Assembly: GCA_031422195.1 (NCBI GenBank)
Contig: JANOPZ010000031.1
Span: 1 to 64,000, forward strand
DNA: 64,000 nucleotides
Origin: JALOTE01 sp031422195
Lineage (GTDB): Bacteria > Pseudomonadota > Alphaproteobacteria > Rhizobiales > Rhizobiaceae
Direction: 5' to 3'
Within the stretch, counting starts at the first letter, position 1; every line of letters begins with the position of its first letter. Under the pieces are notes generated by a model. The model worked only from the letters and a program-made list of their open reading frames with translations. It was not told where the DNA came from and did not search any database. Made by a program: the position numbers and the translations under genes. Positions 7,872 to 16,700 of this stretch are shown here, one piece after another.

Positions 7872-9010
7872 GTTGCAAAATGATCGGCGGATGTAGAAGC
7901 GCCAACCCGCATAGACGCCGGGCCAGTGCCGGGCAAAAACGCAAAGATTGCCGCCAACGCTTGCTCGCGAATAATGCTGCGGTCTTGCAACATTTCATGG
8001 GCGGCGGCCCCTATTATAATAGAATGAGCTGCGGGCAAAAACCGAACGGCATTGTCGATTGCATCGCGGGGCACCACCTGGTCTTTGCCCGCGATCAACA
8101 CCAAGGCCGGTATACGGTAAGCCAAGTTAGAGCCTCTACGAGAAAGCTTGCGTACCGCTGCCAGTGAGGTGTTTACCCAACGCGCAGTTGGGCCGCCAAG
8201 CGCCAAATGCGGATAGCGATCATAAAGGCTTTGGTTGCGATCGTAACGCCCGGCATCTTTCGTCACTTTATTGCCTTCAAACGGCAAACGTTTGCGCGGA
8301 CCGCCACCAAAATATACCCGGCCCAAGCCAAACATGATTAGAAAGCGCGACATCACCCAAGCTGCCCGCGATGAAAATGGCTGCTTCATAATGCCCAGAA
8401 ACGGCGCACTGAGCACCATACGGTCAACCCGGCTTTTAAGAATGGGCGCTGAATCGAGCGCAATTAAACATCCCATCGAGTGCGCTACCACGAAAAATGG
8501 CGGACGGCATTCCGGTAAAACCACTTGATCAAAAATGGCCTCAACATCCAATCGGTAATCAGAAAACCGGCGCACATAACCTTTATGGCGATCAGGGATC
8601 AAATGTTCACTGTCGCCTTGACCGCGCCAATCAAACACCACCACATCGAAAGCGGCGTTTTGAAGGTCGGCTGTGGTTTCAAAATATTTTTCAATACATT
8701 CATTGCGGCCGGTAAATACAATAATGGTACCTTTGCAAATGAGACTATTGGTTTTCAATCTTGCGTAGCGGATGCGCTTGCCGTCACGGGTTTGCAAGTT
8801 AAAGGCCACAATGCCCGCAGGCGCGGGATTGGACTCCAAATTGTAAAGCAGCGCTGGTTGATGTGCTGGCGGCACAAAATCGGCCTTGGGTTTGAACGGG
8901 TTTATATCCACTACTGACAATCTTAAAATGCTTGCCAAGATATCATACCCAATAGAACGAATGCTGCCAAGTTTAAGAGGTCTTGAAACTGTAAAATAGC
9001 GTTCCCACAT
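7868..9010 (-). CDS. Alpha/beta hydrolase, lysophospholipase (PldB-like)
   Basis: A 380-residue alpha/beta hydrolase. The nucleophile elbow is A-H-S-M-G (V-V-A-H-S-M-G-C-L), the oxyanion strand is I-I-V-F-T-G-R, the D-W-R-G-Q-G-D-S block follows, the acid is likely the Asp in I-A-G-K-D-Q-V-V, and the base His is in A-A-H-E-M-L. This is the serine aminopeptidase S33/lysophospholipase layout. No signal peptide is obvious. The chosen ATG at 9010 lacks a good ribosome site; a downstream TTG near residue 31 is possible. The first 30 residues look unlike the family and may not be translated. Confidence 0.85.
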   Translation of the reverse strand: MWERYFTVSRPLKLGSIRSIGYDILASILRLSVVDINPFKPKADFVPPAHQPALLYNLESNPAPAGIVAFNLQTRDGKRIRYARLKTNSLICKGTIIVFTGRNECIEKYFETTADLQNAAFDVVVFDWRGQGDSEHLIPDRHKGYVRRFSDYRLDVEAIFDQVVLPECRPPFFVVAHSMGCLIALDSAPILKSRVDRMVLSAPFLGIMKQPFSSRAAWVMSRFLIMFGLGRVYFGGGPRKRLPFEGNKVTKDAGRYDRNQSLYDRYPHLALGGPTARWVNTSLAAVRKLSRRGSNLAYRIPALVLIAGKDQVVPRDAIDNAVRFLPAAHSIIIGAAAHEMLQDRSIIREQALAAIFAFLPGTGPASMRVGASTSADHFAT

Positions 9011-9015
9011 GATGT

Positions 9016-9113
9016 GGAGCGGAGGCCAAACCGGCTCCGCTCCGGCAGTCAGTGCCTCAAAACAGGGCTGAAGATGTTGGACACCATAAACCGTTGCTCA
9101 CTAGGAGAACACC
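9016..9113 (+). promoter_or_regulatory. ROSE-like RNA thermometer leader of hsp20
   Basis: The last hairpin before the hsp20 ATG buries the ribosome site: GTT(G)CTC at 9093-9099 pairs with GAGAAC at 9105-9110, leaving G9096 bulged and the Shine-Dalgarno AGGAG (9103-9107) partly in the stem. A TTGCT opposite an AGGAG with a bulged G is the hallmark of ROSE elements, which melt on heating and are usual in front of rhizobial small heat-shock genes. A strong 5' hairpin (9016-9043, GGAGCGGAG against CTCCGCTCC) precedes it. The 5' end of the transcript is not known. Confidence 0.75.
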
Positions 9114-9590
9114 ATGCGACCAGTTGATTTTTCCCCACTTTACCGTTCCACCGTTGGCTTTGACCGGCTTTTCAATTTGCTTGATACGATGGGCGCGCCT
9201 GAAGCCAATGCGCAGACCTATCCGCCGTACAACATTGAGCGCACCGGCGAGACCACTTACAGAATTTCTATGGCAGTTGCCGGTTTTGACGATAGCGAAT
9301 TGACAATTGAAGCCAAGCGCAACCATCTCACTGTTACGGGCAAGAAGGCCGAAGCGGAAGGCGTTGAAGACAATGCCTACCTTTACCGTGGCATTGCATC
9401 GCGCGGTTTTGAACGGCGTTTTCATACCGCCGACCATGTTGACGTGACCGGTGCCAACCTCAAAAACGGTTTGCTGCATATTGATCTCAAGCGCGAAATT
9501 CCTGAAGAATTAAAACCGCGCCGTATCGCAATTGAAACGGTTAAAGCCAATTCAAATGCTCAAGTTCAAATTGAAGCGCAGGCCGCGTAA
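9114..9590 (+). CDS. Small heat-shock protein, Hsp20/IbpA family
   Basis: A 158-residue alpha-crystallin-domain chaperone. The N terminus F-D-R-L-F-N-L-L-D and the Y-P-P-Y-N-I-E-R segment are typical of IbpA/HspA class A proteins of rhizobia; the alpha-crystallin domain spans about residues 38-130 with A-V-A-G-F near 55 and the G-x-L motif (N-G-L-L-H-I-D-L) near 120. Known role: ATP-independent holding of unfolding proteins in the cytosol. The start has AGGAG six bases upstream, held in a ROSE-like hairpin, so translation is probably heat controlled. A terminator follows 29 bases after the stop. Confidence 0.95.
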   Translation: MRPVDFSPLYRSTVGFDRLFNLLDTMGAPEANAQTYPPYNIERTGETTYRISMAVAGFDDSELTIEAKRNHLTVTGKKAEAEGVEDNAYLYRGIASRGFERRFHTADHVDVTGANLKNGLLHIDLKREIPEELKPRRIAIETVKANSNAQVQIEAQAA

Positions 9591-9619
9591 AACGTTCTAA
9601 AACCCCTCCCAGTCTGATT

Positions 9620-9647
9620 GGCGGCGTAGAAATACGCTGCCTTTTTT
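9620..9647 (+). terminator. Intrinsic terminator after hsp20
   Basis: Stem GGCGGCGTA/TACGCTGCC (9620-9628 with 9633-9641, one G-T wobble), GAAA loop, followed by six T. It lies between the convergent hsp20 and doxX genes, its T run touching the last codon of doxX. Confidence 0.9.
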
Positions 9648-10200
9648 ATATTCGTTTTGAAATCAGTGCATCGAATGAAATGGAACCTGCGCCTTTGATG
9701 ATAAGAAAAACCAGAGGCACAATCCACAAAAGGCGTTGATCTAAAATTGCCGCATCAGGAAAGCGGTCAAACATAGCACCTGTCGCTTCCGCTCCAATGT
9801 CGTGAAACATGACATCAACGAAGGATTGGACGGCAATGAAGCCGATCATGCCGAGGCTCGCAAGGCGCGTAAACAGGCCTAGAATGATCAGAACTGGTAA
9901 TAAAAGCTCAGCATAGGTGCCAAGATAAACAATCATCGTCCATGGAAAAAAAGCCACATTGGCAACATCATTTCCCGCTGCATCGACAATCGTGGGCGCA
10001 ATTTGATAATATGCAGCGTCGGATATTTTGAACAGGCCAAACAGGCCCGAGCCGATTTTCGTTTGCACTGATGAATAATAATATACGGCTAACACTGATG
10101 CGAAAGCAAATCTGGCAAACAAACCCGGCAGCCAATTGGTCGTGAGGCGCTCAAGCGTCGAGAACGCCGCATTATGTATGCGGATGAGTGACGTGATCAT
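9646..10200 (-). CDS. DoxX-family membrane protein of the bufferin operon
   Basis: A 184-residue integral membrane protein with about four transmembrane helices (roughly residues 25-45, 80-105, 110-130 and 155-175). The pattern Y-A-E-L-L-L-P-V-L-I-I-L-G-L-F-T-R-L-A-S is characteristic of DoxX proteins. A ribosome site AAGGA precedes the ATG. It is the last gene of the minus-strand run bufA-bufB-bufC-doxX with a 27-base gap to bufC. DoxX members are regular fourth genes of bufferin/HvfABCD-type operons, with a suspected membrane redox or transport role; the biochemical function is not established from sequence. Confidence 0.88.
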   Translation of the reverse strand: MITSLIRIHNAAFSTLERLTTNWLPGLFARFAFASVLAVYYYSSVQTKIGSGLFGLFKISDAAYYQIAPTIVDAAGNDVANVAFFPWTMIVYLGTYAELLLPVLIILGLFTRLASLGMIGFIAVQSFVDVMFHDIGAEATGAMFDRFPDAAILDQRLLWIVPLVFLIIKGAGSISFDALISKRI

Positions 10201-10227
10201 CTGAATAATCCTTAAGATATGTTTATG

Positions 10228-11001
10228 TTAGGCGCGTGCGATAGTTGCGCCTGATTGGAAAAGTGTACTGAGGCAACCAGAAAAATCAAAAGCGGGATTG
10301 TTTGCAAACGCAGCTTCGGCTGCTTCGCCAAGCGCATTGCCTGAACATATTTGCTTGAAAAAGATTGCCGAGCCTTCTGGCAGCACTCTGGTTTCAACAG
10401 TAAATTGCGGCCGCGTGATCAAAACATCCTGTGGTGTAAATCGCTCTGGAGCAACCAAGCCCTTGCGCCCAGCTTCCAGCATGATGTGAACAGAATAGGT
10501 CGAGCAAATTATCGCCGTTGCAGCGTGTTTTACAAAGCGGACATTGCCCAATTCGTCGGGTGTCATGCCACTAAACAATGATGGGTCAAGCGGACGGGCA
10601 TCTTCCGCATGAAACGCATCGAGCCAGCAACGCTCCAAATTTGCTAAATCGGCCAACCATGGCGTTTGAGCTGTGGCAGGCTCAAAGCCAGCCAGCCAAT
10701 CTGCAAAGCCTGTTGTTAGCTTCGAGCCCTTGCCTAGCTCAAATATCATTTTGCTGCGCGGGCGATGTTCACCCAAATATAAAAGCGCGGCATCTGTAAA
10801 TCGGGCGTTGCCGCATTGAGTTTTTACCGCTGGATAGTTTTTTCCAAGCGCTTCAACCAAGCTGTAAGCGACGTTGTTGCGATAGATATTGAAACGCTTT
10901 TCAGCGGCCTTCCCATGCGGGCCGATAAGGCTCGCAGGCTTTGCCAAGGCCGGGTTCAGCAATGCCTCAGCAAATTTGAGTGCTATCGGTTTATGCAACA
11001 T
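10228..11001 (-). CDS. bufC: BufC/HvfC-type DUF2063 partner protein
   Basis: A 257-residue protein with the DUF2063 N-terminal domain (A-L-L-N-P-A, then R-F-N-I-Y-R-N-N-V near residue 38) followed by an A-L-G-K-N-Y-P-A-V-K segment, matching BufC/HvfC proteins. I chose the ATG at 11001 (M-L-H-K-P-I), which overlaps the end of bufB by 11 bases; the longer frame lies inside bufB. Known role in related systems: RRE-like partner that brings the precursor peptide to the DUF692 enzyme. There is no signal peptide, which fits a cytosolic maturation step. A C-terminal domain after about residue 120 is less conserved. Confidence 0.87.
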   Translation of the reverse strand: MLHKPIALKFAEALLNPALAKPASLIGPHGKAAEKRFNIYRNNVAYSLVEALGKNYPAVKTQCGNARFTDAALLYLGEHRPRSKMIFELGKGSKLTTGFADWLAGFEPATAQTPWLADLANLERCWLDAFHAEDARPLDPSLFSGMTPDELGNVRFVKHAATAIICSTYSVHIMLEAGRKGLVAPERFTPQDVLITRPQFTVETRVLPEGSAIFFKQICSGNALGEAAEAAFANNPAFDFSGCLSTLFQSGATIARA

Positions 11002-11899
11002 GGGCCAGCCGTGCAGTGCTGGATTTGTCCATAATACGGCGCGCTGCCATGGCCTCTGACTTAAGCCGCGCCCATTCCGGCACATCTGCATCCCATTCAA
11101 CCAACGTCGAAATTGCGCCGGTTTGACTTAAGACATGTTGATAAAGTGCCCAAACCGGATCGGCGACCGCACGGTTGTGGCTGTCGATCAGTAATATGTC
11201 GCCTTCATCATCTGATTGTTCGTCGTGGCCAGCCAGATGGATTTCACCCACTAAATGGAGTGGGAAGCTATTGAGGTAGCCTTCTGGTGATGTGCCATTA
11301 TTGGTTGCGGACACAAAAACATTGTTAATATCCAGCAACAGACCACAACCTGAACGGTTGGCAATCTCGCGGATAAAATCTGTTTCGGCCCAGTTGGATT
11401 CAACAAACTGCAAATAGCTCGACGGATTTTCAAGCAGCACCGTGCGCTTGATGGCATCTTGAACCTGACCGATGTGAGATACAATGCGCGCTAAAGTTTC
11501 GTCTGTATAAGGAACCGGCAACAGGTCATTGAAGTAAACATCATCATGGGTTGACCACGCCAAATGCTCTGACACCGCGAAAGGCTGATAGCGGTCCACG
11601 AGGTTAGCAAAGCGGCTCAAATGGTCACGGTCTAAGTCTTGCGGACCACCGATATTCATCGCGACGCCATGCAGAGACACTGGGTGATTATGGCGGATGT
11701 GGGTTAGTTGGGCATGCGGCAGACCTCCTGCGCCCATGTAGTTTTCTGCGTGAATTTCAAAAAACACGTCGGGGTTTGGGTCTGCCAAAATATCGGCCAT
11801 ATGTTCGGGGCGGAAACTTGCCCCTGACAATCGATCAGCAGTCAGACGTGGAAACGGGTGCCGCTCAAGGCTTTTTTCCGGGGAAAGCGGTGGAAGCAT
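10991..11899 (-). CDS. bufB: BufB-type multinuclear iron oxidase (DUF692/MNIO)
   Basis: A 302-residue TIM-barrel enzyme of the DUF692 (MNIO) family. The iron-ligand motifs run in family order: F-E-I-H-A-E-N-Y near residue 48, S-L-H-G-V-A-M-N-I-G-G near 75, S-E-H-L-A-W near 106, L-L-E-N-P-S-S-Y near 155, L-L-D-I-N-N-V near 186, E-I-H-L-A-G-H-D near 215, and V-E-W-D near 272. Known role: modification of cysteines in the BufA precursor, to thiooxazole-type rings in characterised bufferins. A GTG at 11959 would extend the protein by 20 residues and overlap bufA; the ATG at 11899 gives a more usual length. Neither start has a strong ribosome site. Confidence 0.9.
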   Translation of the reverse strand: MLPPLSPEKSLERHPFPRLTADRLSGASFRPEHMADILADPNPDVFFEIHAENYMGAGGLPHAQLTHIRHNHPVSLHGVAMNIGGPQDLDRDHLSRFANLVDRYQPFAVSEHLAWSTHDDVYFNDLLPVPYTDETLARIVSHIGQVQDAIKRTVLLENPSSYLQFVESNWAETDFIREIANRSGCGLLLDINNVFVSATNNGTSPEGYLNSFPLHLVGEIHLAGHDEQSDDEGDILLIDSHNRAVADPVWALYQHVLSQTGAISTLVEWDADVPEWARLKSEAMAARRIMDKSSTARLAHVA

Positions 11900-11942
11900 G
11901 ATATCGACACCCGTTGCACTTTTGGTCTTTATCGAGGCTCTA

Positions 11943-12272
11943 TTAGCCTGCCATGTCACGGTCGAGTTTAACCAAAGAACCCATGCGGCCTTCTGGCAGT
12001 TCAGTCATTGTGCCGGTGTCAGCCAGTGTTGGCATTGCGGTTTCGCAGGTGCCGTCTTTGACAAGGGTCCAAGCATTTCCCTGGTAATTAACCTTTGAAG
12101 TGCCTGCGCAAGTTGTGCCCGCACCAGCAGCGCAGCCATTCTGGCCGGCCAATGCAACACCGTAGCATTTAACGTCGGCAGCAGAAGCGGTGTTTATAGC
12201 ACCAAAAGCTGACATTGCAGCAGCCATTGCACCGGCAACCATTGCACCTGAAAGAACTGATTTAGTTGACAT
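11943..12272 (-). CDS. bufA: BufA1-type bufferin precursor peptide (DUF2282)
   Basis: A 109-residue precursor. Residues 1-31 are a Sec signal peptide (alanine-rich core, cleavage near A-S-A/A-D), and the mature part carries exactly four cysteines at 36, 47, 55 and 76 in the DUF2282 pattern K-C-Y-G-V-A ... N-G-C-A-A-G-A-G-T-T-C-A-G-T-S-K-V-N-Y-Q-G-N-A-W, ending in G-T-C. Known role of the family: exported copper-binding metallophore whose central cysteines are converted before export. The chain continues about 33 residues past the last cysteine, with an acidic tail. It is the first gene of the operon; a short palindrome lies 37 bases upstream. Confidence 0.93.
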   Translation of the reverse strand: MSTKSVLSGAMVAGAMAAAMSAFGAINTASAADVKCYGVALAGQNGCAAGAGTTCAGTSKVNYQGNAWTLVKDGTCETAMPTLADTGTMTELPEGRMGSLVKLDRDMAG

Positions 12273-12401
12273 GATTTGATCCTCGCTTTTAATTTGTCCG
12301 AACCTTGTTGGTCCGTAAGACCATATGGCAGAAAAATTTCATCAAGAGGAAATCAACGGAACGTGATGCTAGTCACGCTCGCGTGATATAAAATTTGCAC
12401 G
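12273..12401 (-). promoter_or_regulatory. bufA control region with short palindromes
   Basis: Two small inverted repeats are present. TGGTC-CGTAA-GACCA (12309-12323) has perfect five-base arms 37 bases before the bufA start. Further up, CGTGA (12362), TCACG (12373) and CGTGA (12382) alternate, including a perfect TCACGC-TC-GCGTGA palindrome at 12373-12386. The second cluster is close to the ltaE stop and could instead be a terminator-type hairpin, although no T run follows. No sigma-factor box was identified with confidence. Confidence 0.4.
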
Positions 12402-13448
12402 TTAAATCAATGCAGCAATTGCAGCCACATGCTCATCGGTGGTCGCAAAAGAGGTGACAAACCGGCAAAGCTGCTCATCTTCACTGAAAGCCTCTTCCAT
12501 GCCGTGCGGGGCGTTCCACGCATAGAATTTAGCCCCGGCTGACTCAAATTGCGCCACCCGCGCTTTGCTCAATACCGCAAAAATCTCATTGGCTTCAGGC
12601 TCCCAGGCCAAGCGCAATCCTTCGGCTTGGCGTAAAAGGTTTGCGAGGTTTTTGGTTTGCAAATTGGCGTGGCGGGCAAGGTTCAGCCAAAGATCATCTG
12701 CCAAATAAGCGTCAAATTGAGCGGCGATAAAACGGGTTTTGGAAAACAGCTGCGCAGCACGTTTGCGGATAAACGGCAATTGCTTGGCAGTATCAGGGTT
12801 TAGAAATACCAATGCTTCCGCCATCCAGCAACCGTTTTTGGTTGCTCCGAACGACACAATATCAACGCCTGACTTCCATGTCATTTCTGCGGGCGTGCAG
12901 TTGAGGCTTACAAGCGCATTTGCAAATCGTGCGCCATCCATATGCACGGGCAGGCCGTGGGTCTGTGCTACTTCTGAGATTGCCGTGATTTCTGCTAAAG
13001 TGTGGACTGTACCGGCTTCAGTTGCTTGCGTAATTGAGACAGCCATCGGTTGGCCAGCATGGACAAAATCTGGAGGAAAGCGTTTGAGTTCGCGTTTGAG
13101 TTTTTCGGGGTTCATTTTGGCGTTGATACCATCGACCGGGTGAAGCCGTGCACCGCCAGTAAAATATTCCGGTGCGCCGCACTCATCCTCAATCATGTGG
13201 CACTCGCGGTGGCAAAGCGTTACGCCGCCGGGACGATTTATGGCGGCCAGCGCCAATGAGTTAGCGGCAGTTCCCGTACCAACAAAAAAAACGGCTACGT
13301 CGCGCTCGAAAAGCTCATTGAAGCGCTTTTCAACCGCATGGTCGATGTCGGATGTGCCATAGGCTGACGCAAAGCCGTCTGAATGTGCGGTTAGGTTTTT
13401 GGCGATTGCAGGGTGTACGCCTGCCCAATTGTCAGATCCGAAAAACAT
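12402..13448 (-). CDS. ltaE: Low-specificity L-threonine aldolase
   Basis: A 348-residue PLP enzyme of the beta-eliminating lyase/threonine aldolase group. I chose the ATG at 13448 (M-F-F-G-S-D-N-W-A-G-V-H-P), the usual N terminus; the longer frame adds an atypical 19 residues. Family marks: F-V-G-T-G-T-A-A-N near residue 56, C-H-x-E-C-H around 80, L-P-V-H-M-D-G-A-R near residue 165, and the PLP lysine in S-F-G-A-T-K-N-G near residue 200. Known role: cleavage of threonine and allo-threonine to glycine and acetaldehyde in the cytosol. It stands alone on its strand, diverging from gltB. Confidence 0.93.
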   Translation of the reverse strand: MFFGSDNWAGVHPAIAKNLTAHSDGFASAYGTSDIDHAVEKRFNELFERDVAVFFVGTGTAANSLALAAINRPGGVTLCHRECHMIEDECGAPEYFTGGARLHPVDGINAKMNPEKLKRELKRFPPDFVHAGQPMAVSITQATEAGTVHTLAEITAISEVAQTHGLPVHMDGARFANALVSLNCTPAEMTWKSGVDIVSFGATKNGCWMAEALVFLNPDTAKQLPFIRKRAAQLFSKTRFIAAQFDAYLADDLWLNLARHANLQTKNLANLLRQAEGLRLAWEPEANEIFAVLSKARVAQFESAGAKFYAWNAPHGMEEAFSEDEQLCRFVTSFATTDEHVAAIAALI

Positions 13449-13752
13449 ATGTGTAAAAACCCACGCTATTTGAATTGAACTTTGTTGTCGCTTGCCGCAA
13501 GCCAAGGTTCAAGCCTTTCGCTTGAGAATTTGTCGACACGCAATTTTATTGCGCAAATATCCGCTTGGACGCGCATTTAATATGCTTGAAAGGCTCTTAA
13601 AAATATGCAAAACATATTAGGTCAATAAGACTGACATATTTATTGCAGCCCCTTTGCCGCATCGCTTCGTGAAAAAAGTGGCGATAAAGGTTGAGCTGCG
13701 TTTGCCGTGATAGATGATTGACCTATTTATTCGCTTTGAGGAGGGCTTGGAC
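13449..13752. promoter_or_regulatory. Control region between ltaE and gltB
   Basis: A 304-base gap with no convincing gene. It holds AATATG-CAAAA-CATATT (13602-13618, six-base perfect arms), a second AATATGC at 13579-13585, and the inverted pair TAGGTCAAT (13618-13626) and ATTGACCTA (13727-13735). These are candidate binding sites for the gltB regulator; no clear sigma-70 promoter can be fixed by eye. GAGGAG at 13738 serves the gltB start. Confidence 0.4.
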
Positions 13753-16700
13753 ATGACGCAAGACATTTCAACTGGGAACAACCAGCCGAAAACCATGGGC
13801 CAAACTTCAAAGACCGTGAAACCGTTCGCATTTACGAACGGCTTTGCACCGCAAGGCATGTACACCGGTAAGGCTGAGCATGATGCTTGTGGTGTCGGCT
13901 TTATCGCCGATATGAAAGGTCGCAAATCGCACCAGATTATTGTCGACGGTTTGGCGATGCTGGAAAATTTAACCCATCGCGGCGCGGTTGGTGCCGACCC
14001 ATTGATGGGCGATGGCGCTGGTCTTTTAACGCATATTCCGCATCAACTTTTTACCGAAGAAATGGCGGCCCAAGGCGTAAATTTGCCTGAGCCGGGTCAA
14101 TATGCCGTTGGCTATTTGTTTATGCCGCGTGACGCTGAAAAACGCGCTCGCTGCGAAGACATTGTCAAAGCAGTGATTGCCGCAGAAGGTCAGACATTTT
14201 TGGGCTTTCGTGATGTGCCGGTCGATAATTCAACCCTGTCCAAAGCGCCGGAGATTGCTGCAACCGAGCCGTTTCACAAGCAAGTGTTTATCGGGCGTAG
14301 CGCCTCAATGGCGGATGATGACGAGTTTGAGCGCCGTTTGTTTATTTTGCGGAAAGTTATCTCCAACCGCGTTTACGGAACAGGCGATATTTCAAGCGAA
14401 GACTTCTATACAGTTTCCATGTCGGCCCGCACGATAGTCTATAAGGGCATGTTTTTAGCCTATCAGGTGGCAAAATATTATTCAGATTTGAAAGACCCAC
14501 GCTTTATCAGCGGTTTGGTGCTGGTGCATCAGCGGTTTTCAACAAACACGTTCCCATCGTGGAAGCTTGCGCACCCGTATCGCATGGTTGCCCATAACGG
14601 CGAAATCAACACGGTTCGTGGCAACGTCAATTGGATGGCAGCGCGGCAGGCCTCTGTTGATTCTGAATTGTTTGGCAATGACATTTCGAAGCTTTGGCCC
14701 ATTTCCTATGAAGGCCAATCTGACACAGCCTGTTTTGACAATGCGTTAGAGTTCCTGTGGCAGGGCGGATATGATTTGCCGCATGCCATGATGATGCTGA
14801 TCCCTGAAGCATGGTCTGGCAATAAATCCATGGGCGCTGATCTTAAAGCGTTTTACGAGTATCACGCCGCTTTGATGGAGCCGTGGGACGGCCCCGCCGC
14901 AGTTGCTTTTACCGATGGCCGCCAGATTGGTGCAACGCTTGATCGGAACGGGTTGCGTCCGGCCCGTTATATTGTGACACGCGATGACCGTGTGATCATG
15001 TCGTCAGAATCGGGTGTTTTACCGGTTCCAGAAAAAGACATTGTCAAAAAATGGCGTTTGCAGCCGGGCCGAATGCTTTTGATCGACCTTGAAAAAGGCC
15101 GCATTATTGCCGACGATGAAATCAAGGCAGACGTTGCAGCCTCGCACCCCTACAAAAAATGGCTCGCAAGAACTCAAATGGTTCTTGAGGATTTGAAACC
15201 CGTCACGCCGCGTTCATTGCGTGAAGACGTAGCACTGCTCGATCGCCAGCAGGCATTTGGCTACACATTCGAAGACGTTAGAATTCTGATGTCACCGATG
15301 GCTATTACCGGTCAGGAAGCCACTGGTTCAATGGGCACCGACACACCGATTTCGGCTATGTCGGATAAATCCAAACTGCTTTACACCTATTTCAAACAAA
15401 ACTTTGCGCAGGTTACCAATCCACCGATTGATCCGATCCGCGAAGAATTGGTCATGAGCTTGGTGTCGTTCATTGGCCCGCGCCCGAACCTGTTTGATTT
15501 GGAGGGCGTGTCAAAGAAAAAGCGCCTTGAAGTTCGCCAGCCGATTTTAACCAATGGCGACCTCGAAAAAATCAGGTCCATCGGGCATTCGGAAGACCAG
15601 TTCGATACCAAAACGCTCGATACAACCTATGCTGTCTCTGAAGGCGCAGCGGGCATGGAAGATGCGATTGCGCGTTTGTGCCAGCGTGCCGAGGCCGCAG
15701 TTGCCGGCGGCTACAACATCATTATTTTATCAGACCGCAATTTGGGCCCGGATAAAATTGCAATACCGGCTTTGCTGGCAACGGCAGCAGTTCATCACCA
15801 TTTGATCCGTAAAGGCTTGCGCACATCTGTAGGCCTCGTGGTTGAATCTGGTGAGCCGCGCGAAGTGCACCATTTCTGCTGTCTGGCAGGATATGGGGCT
15901 GAGGCCATCAATCCCTATTTAGCGTTTGATACATTGCTGGATATGCATGCGCGCGGCGAATTTCCGCCGGAGGTGGACGCTAGCGAAGTTGTCAGCCGGT
16001 TTATCAAATCTATCGGCAAAGGTATTTTGAAAGTGATGTCCAAAATGGGCATTTCGACATACCAGAGCTATTGCGGCGCGCAGATCTTTGATGCCGTTGG
16101 TCTTTCATCCGAGTTTATTGCCAGCTATTTCACCAACACTGCCACAATGATTGAAGGCGTTGGTTTGGCAGAAATCGCAACAGAAACCGTTTCGCGGCAT
16201 GCAGAAGCGTTTGGCGATGACCCGACGTTGCGTAATAATCTGGCCTATGGCGGTGATTACGTATTCCGTATGCGCGGTGAAAAACACGTTTGGTCGCCTG
16301 ATACGGTCGCCAAACTTCAGCATGCTGTGCGCCTGACAGATGGTAAAGCCTACCGTGAATACGCTGATATGGTCAACGCGCAGGCCGAAAATGCCAATAC
16401 CATTCGTGGGCTGTTTTACATTAAACCAGCTGATGAAAGCGGGCGTAAGCCGGTCGATTTGGCTGATGTTGAACCGGCAAGTGAAATTGTGAAACGCTTT
16501 GTCACCGGTGCGATGAGCTATGGCTCAATTTCGCGCGAGGCGCATGCAACGCTTGCCGTTGCCATGAACCGCATTGGCGGCAAATCCAACACCGGTGAAG
16601 GCGGTGAAGAATCTGACCGTTTTGTGCCAATGCTTGATGGGTCGCCCAACCCTGAGCGCTCAGCGATCAAGCAAGTGGCGTCGGGCCGTTTTGGCGTCAC

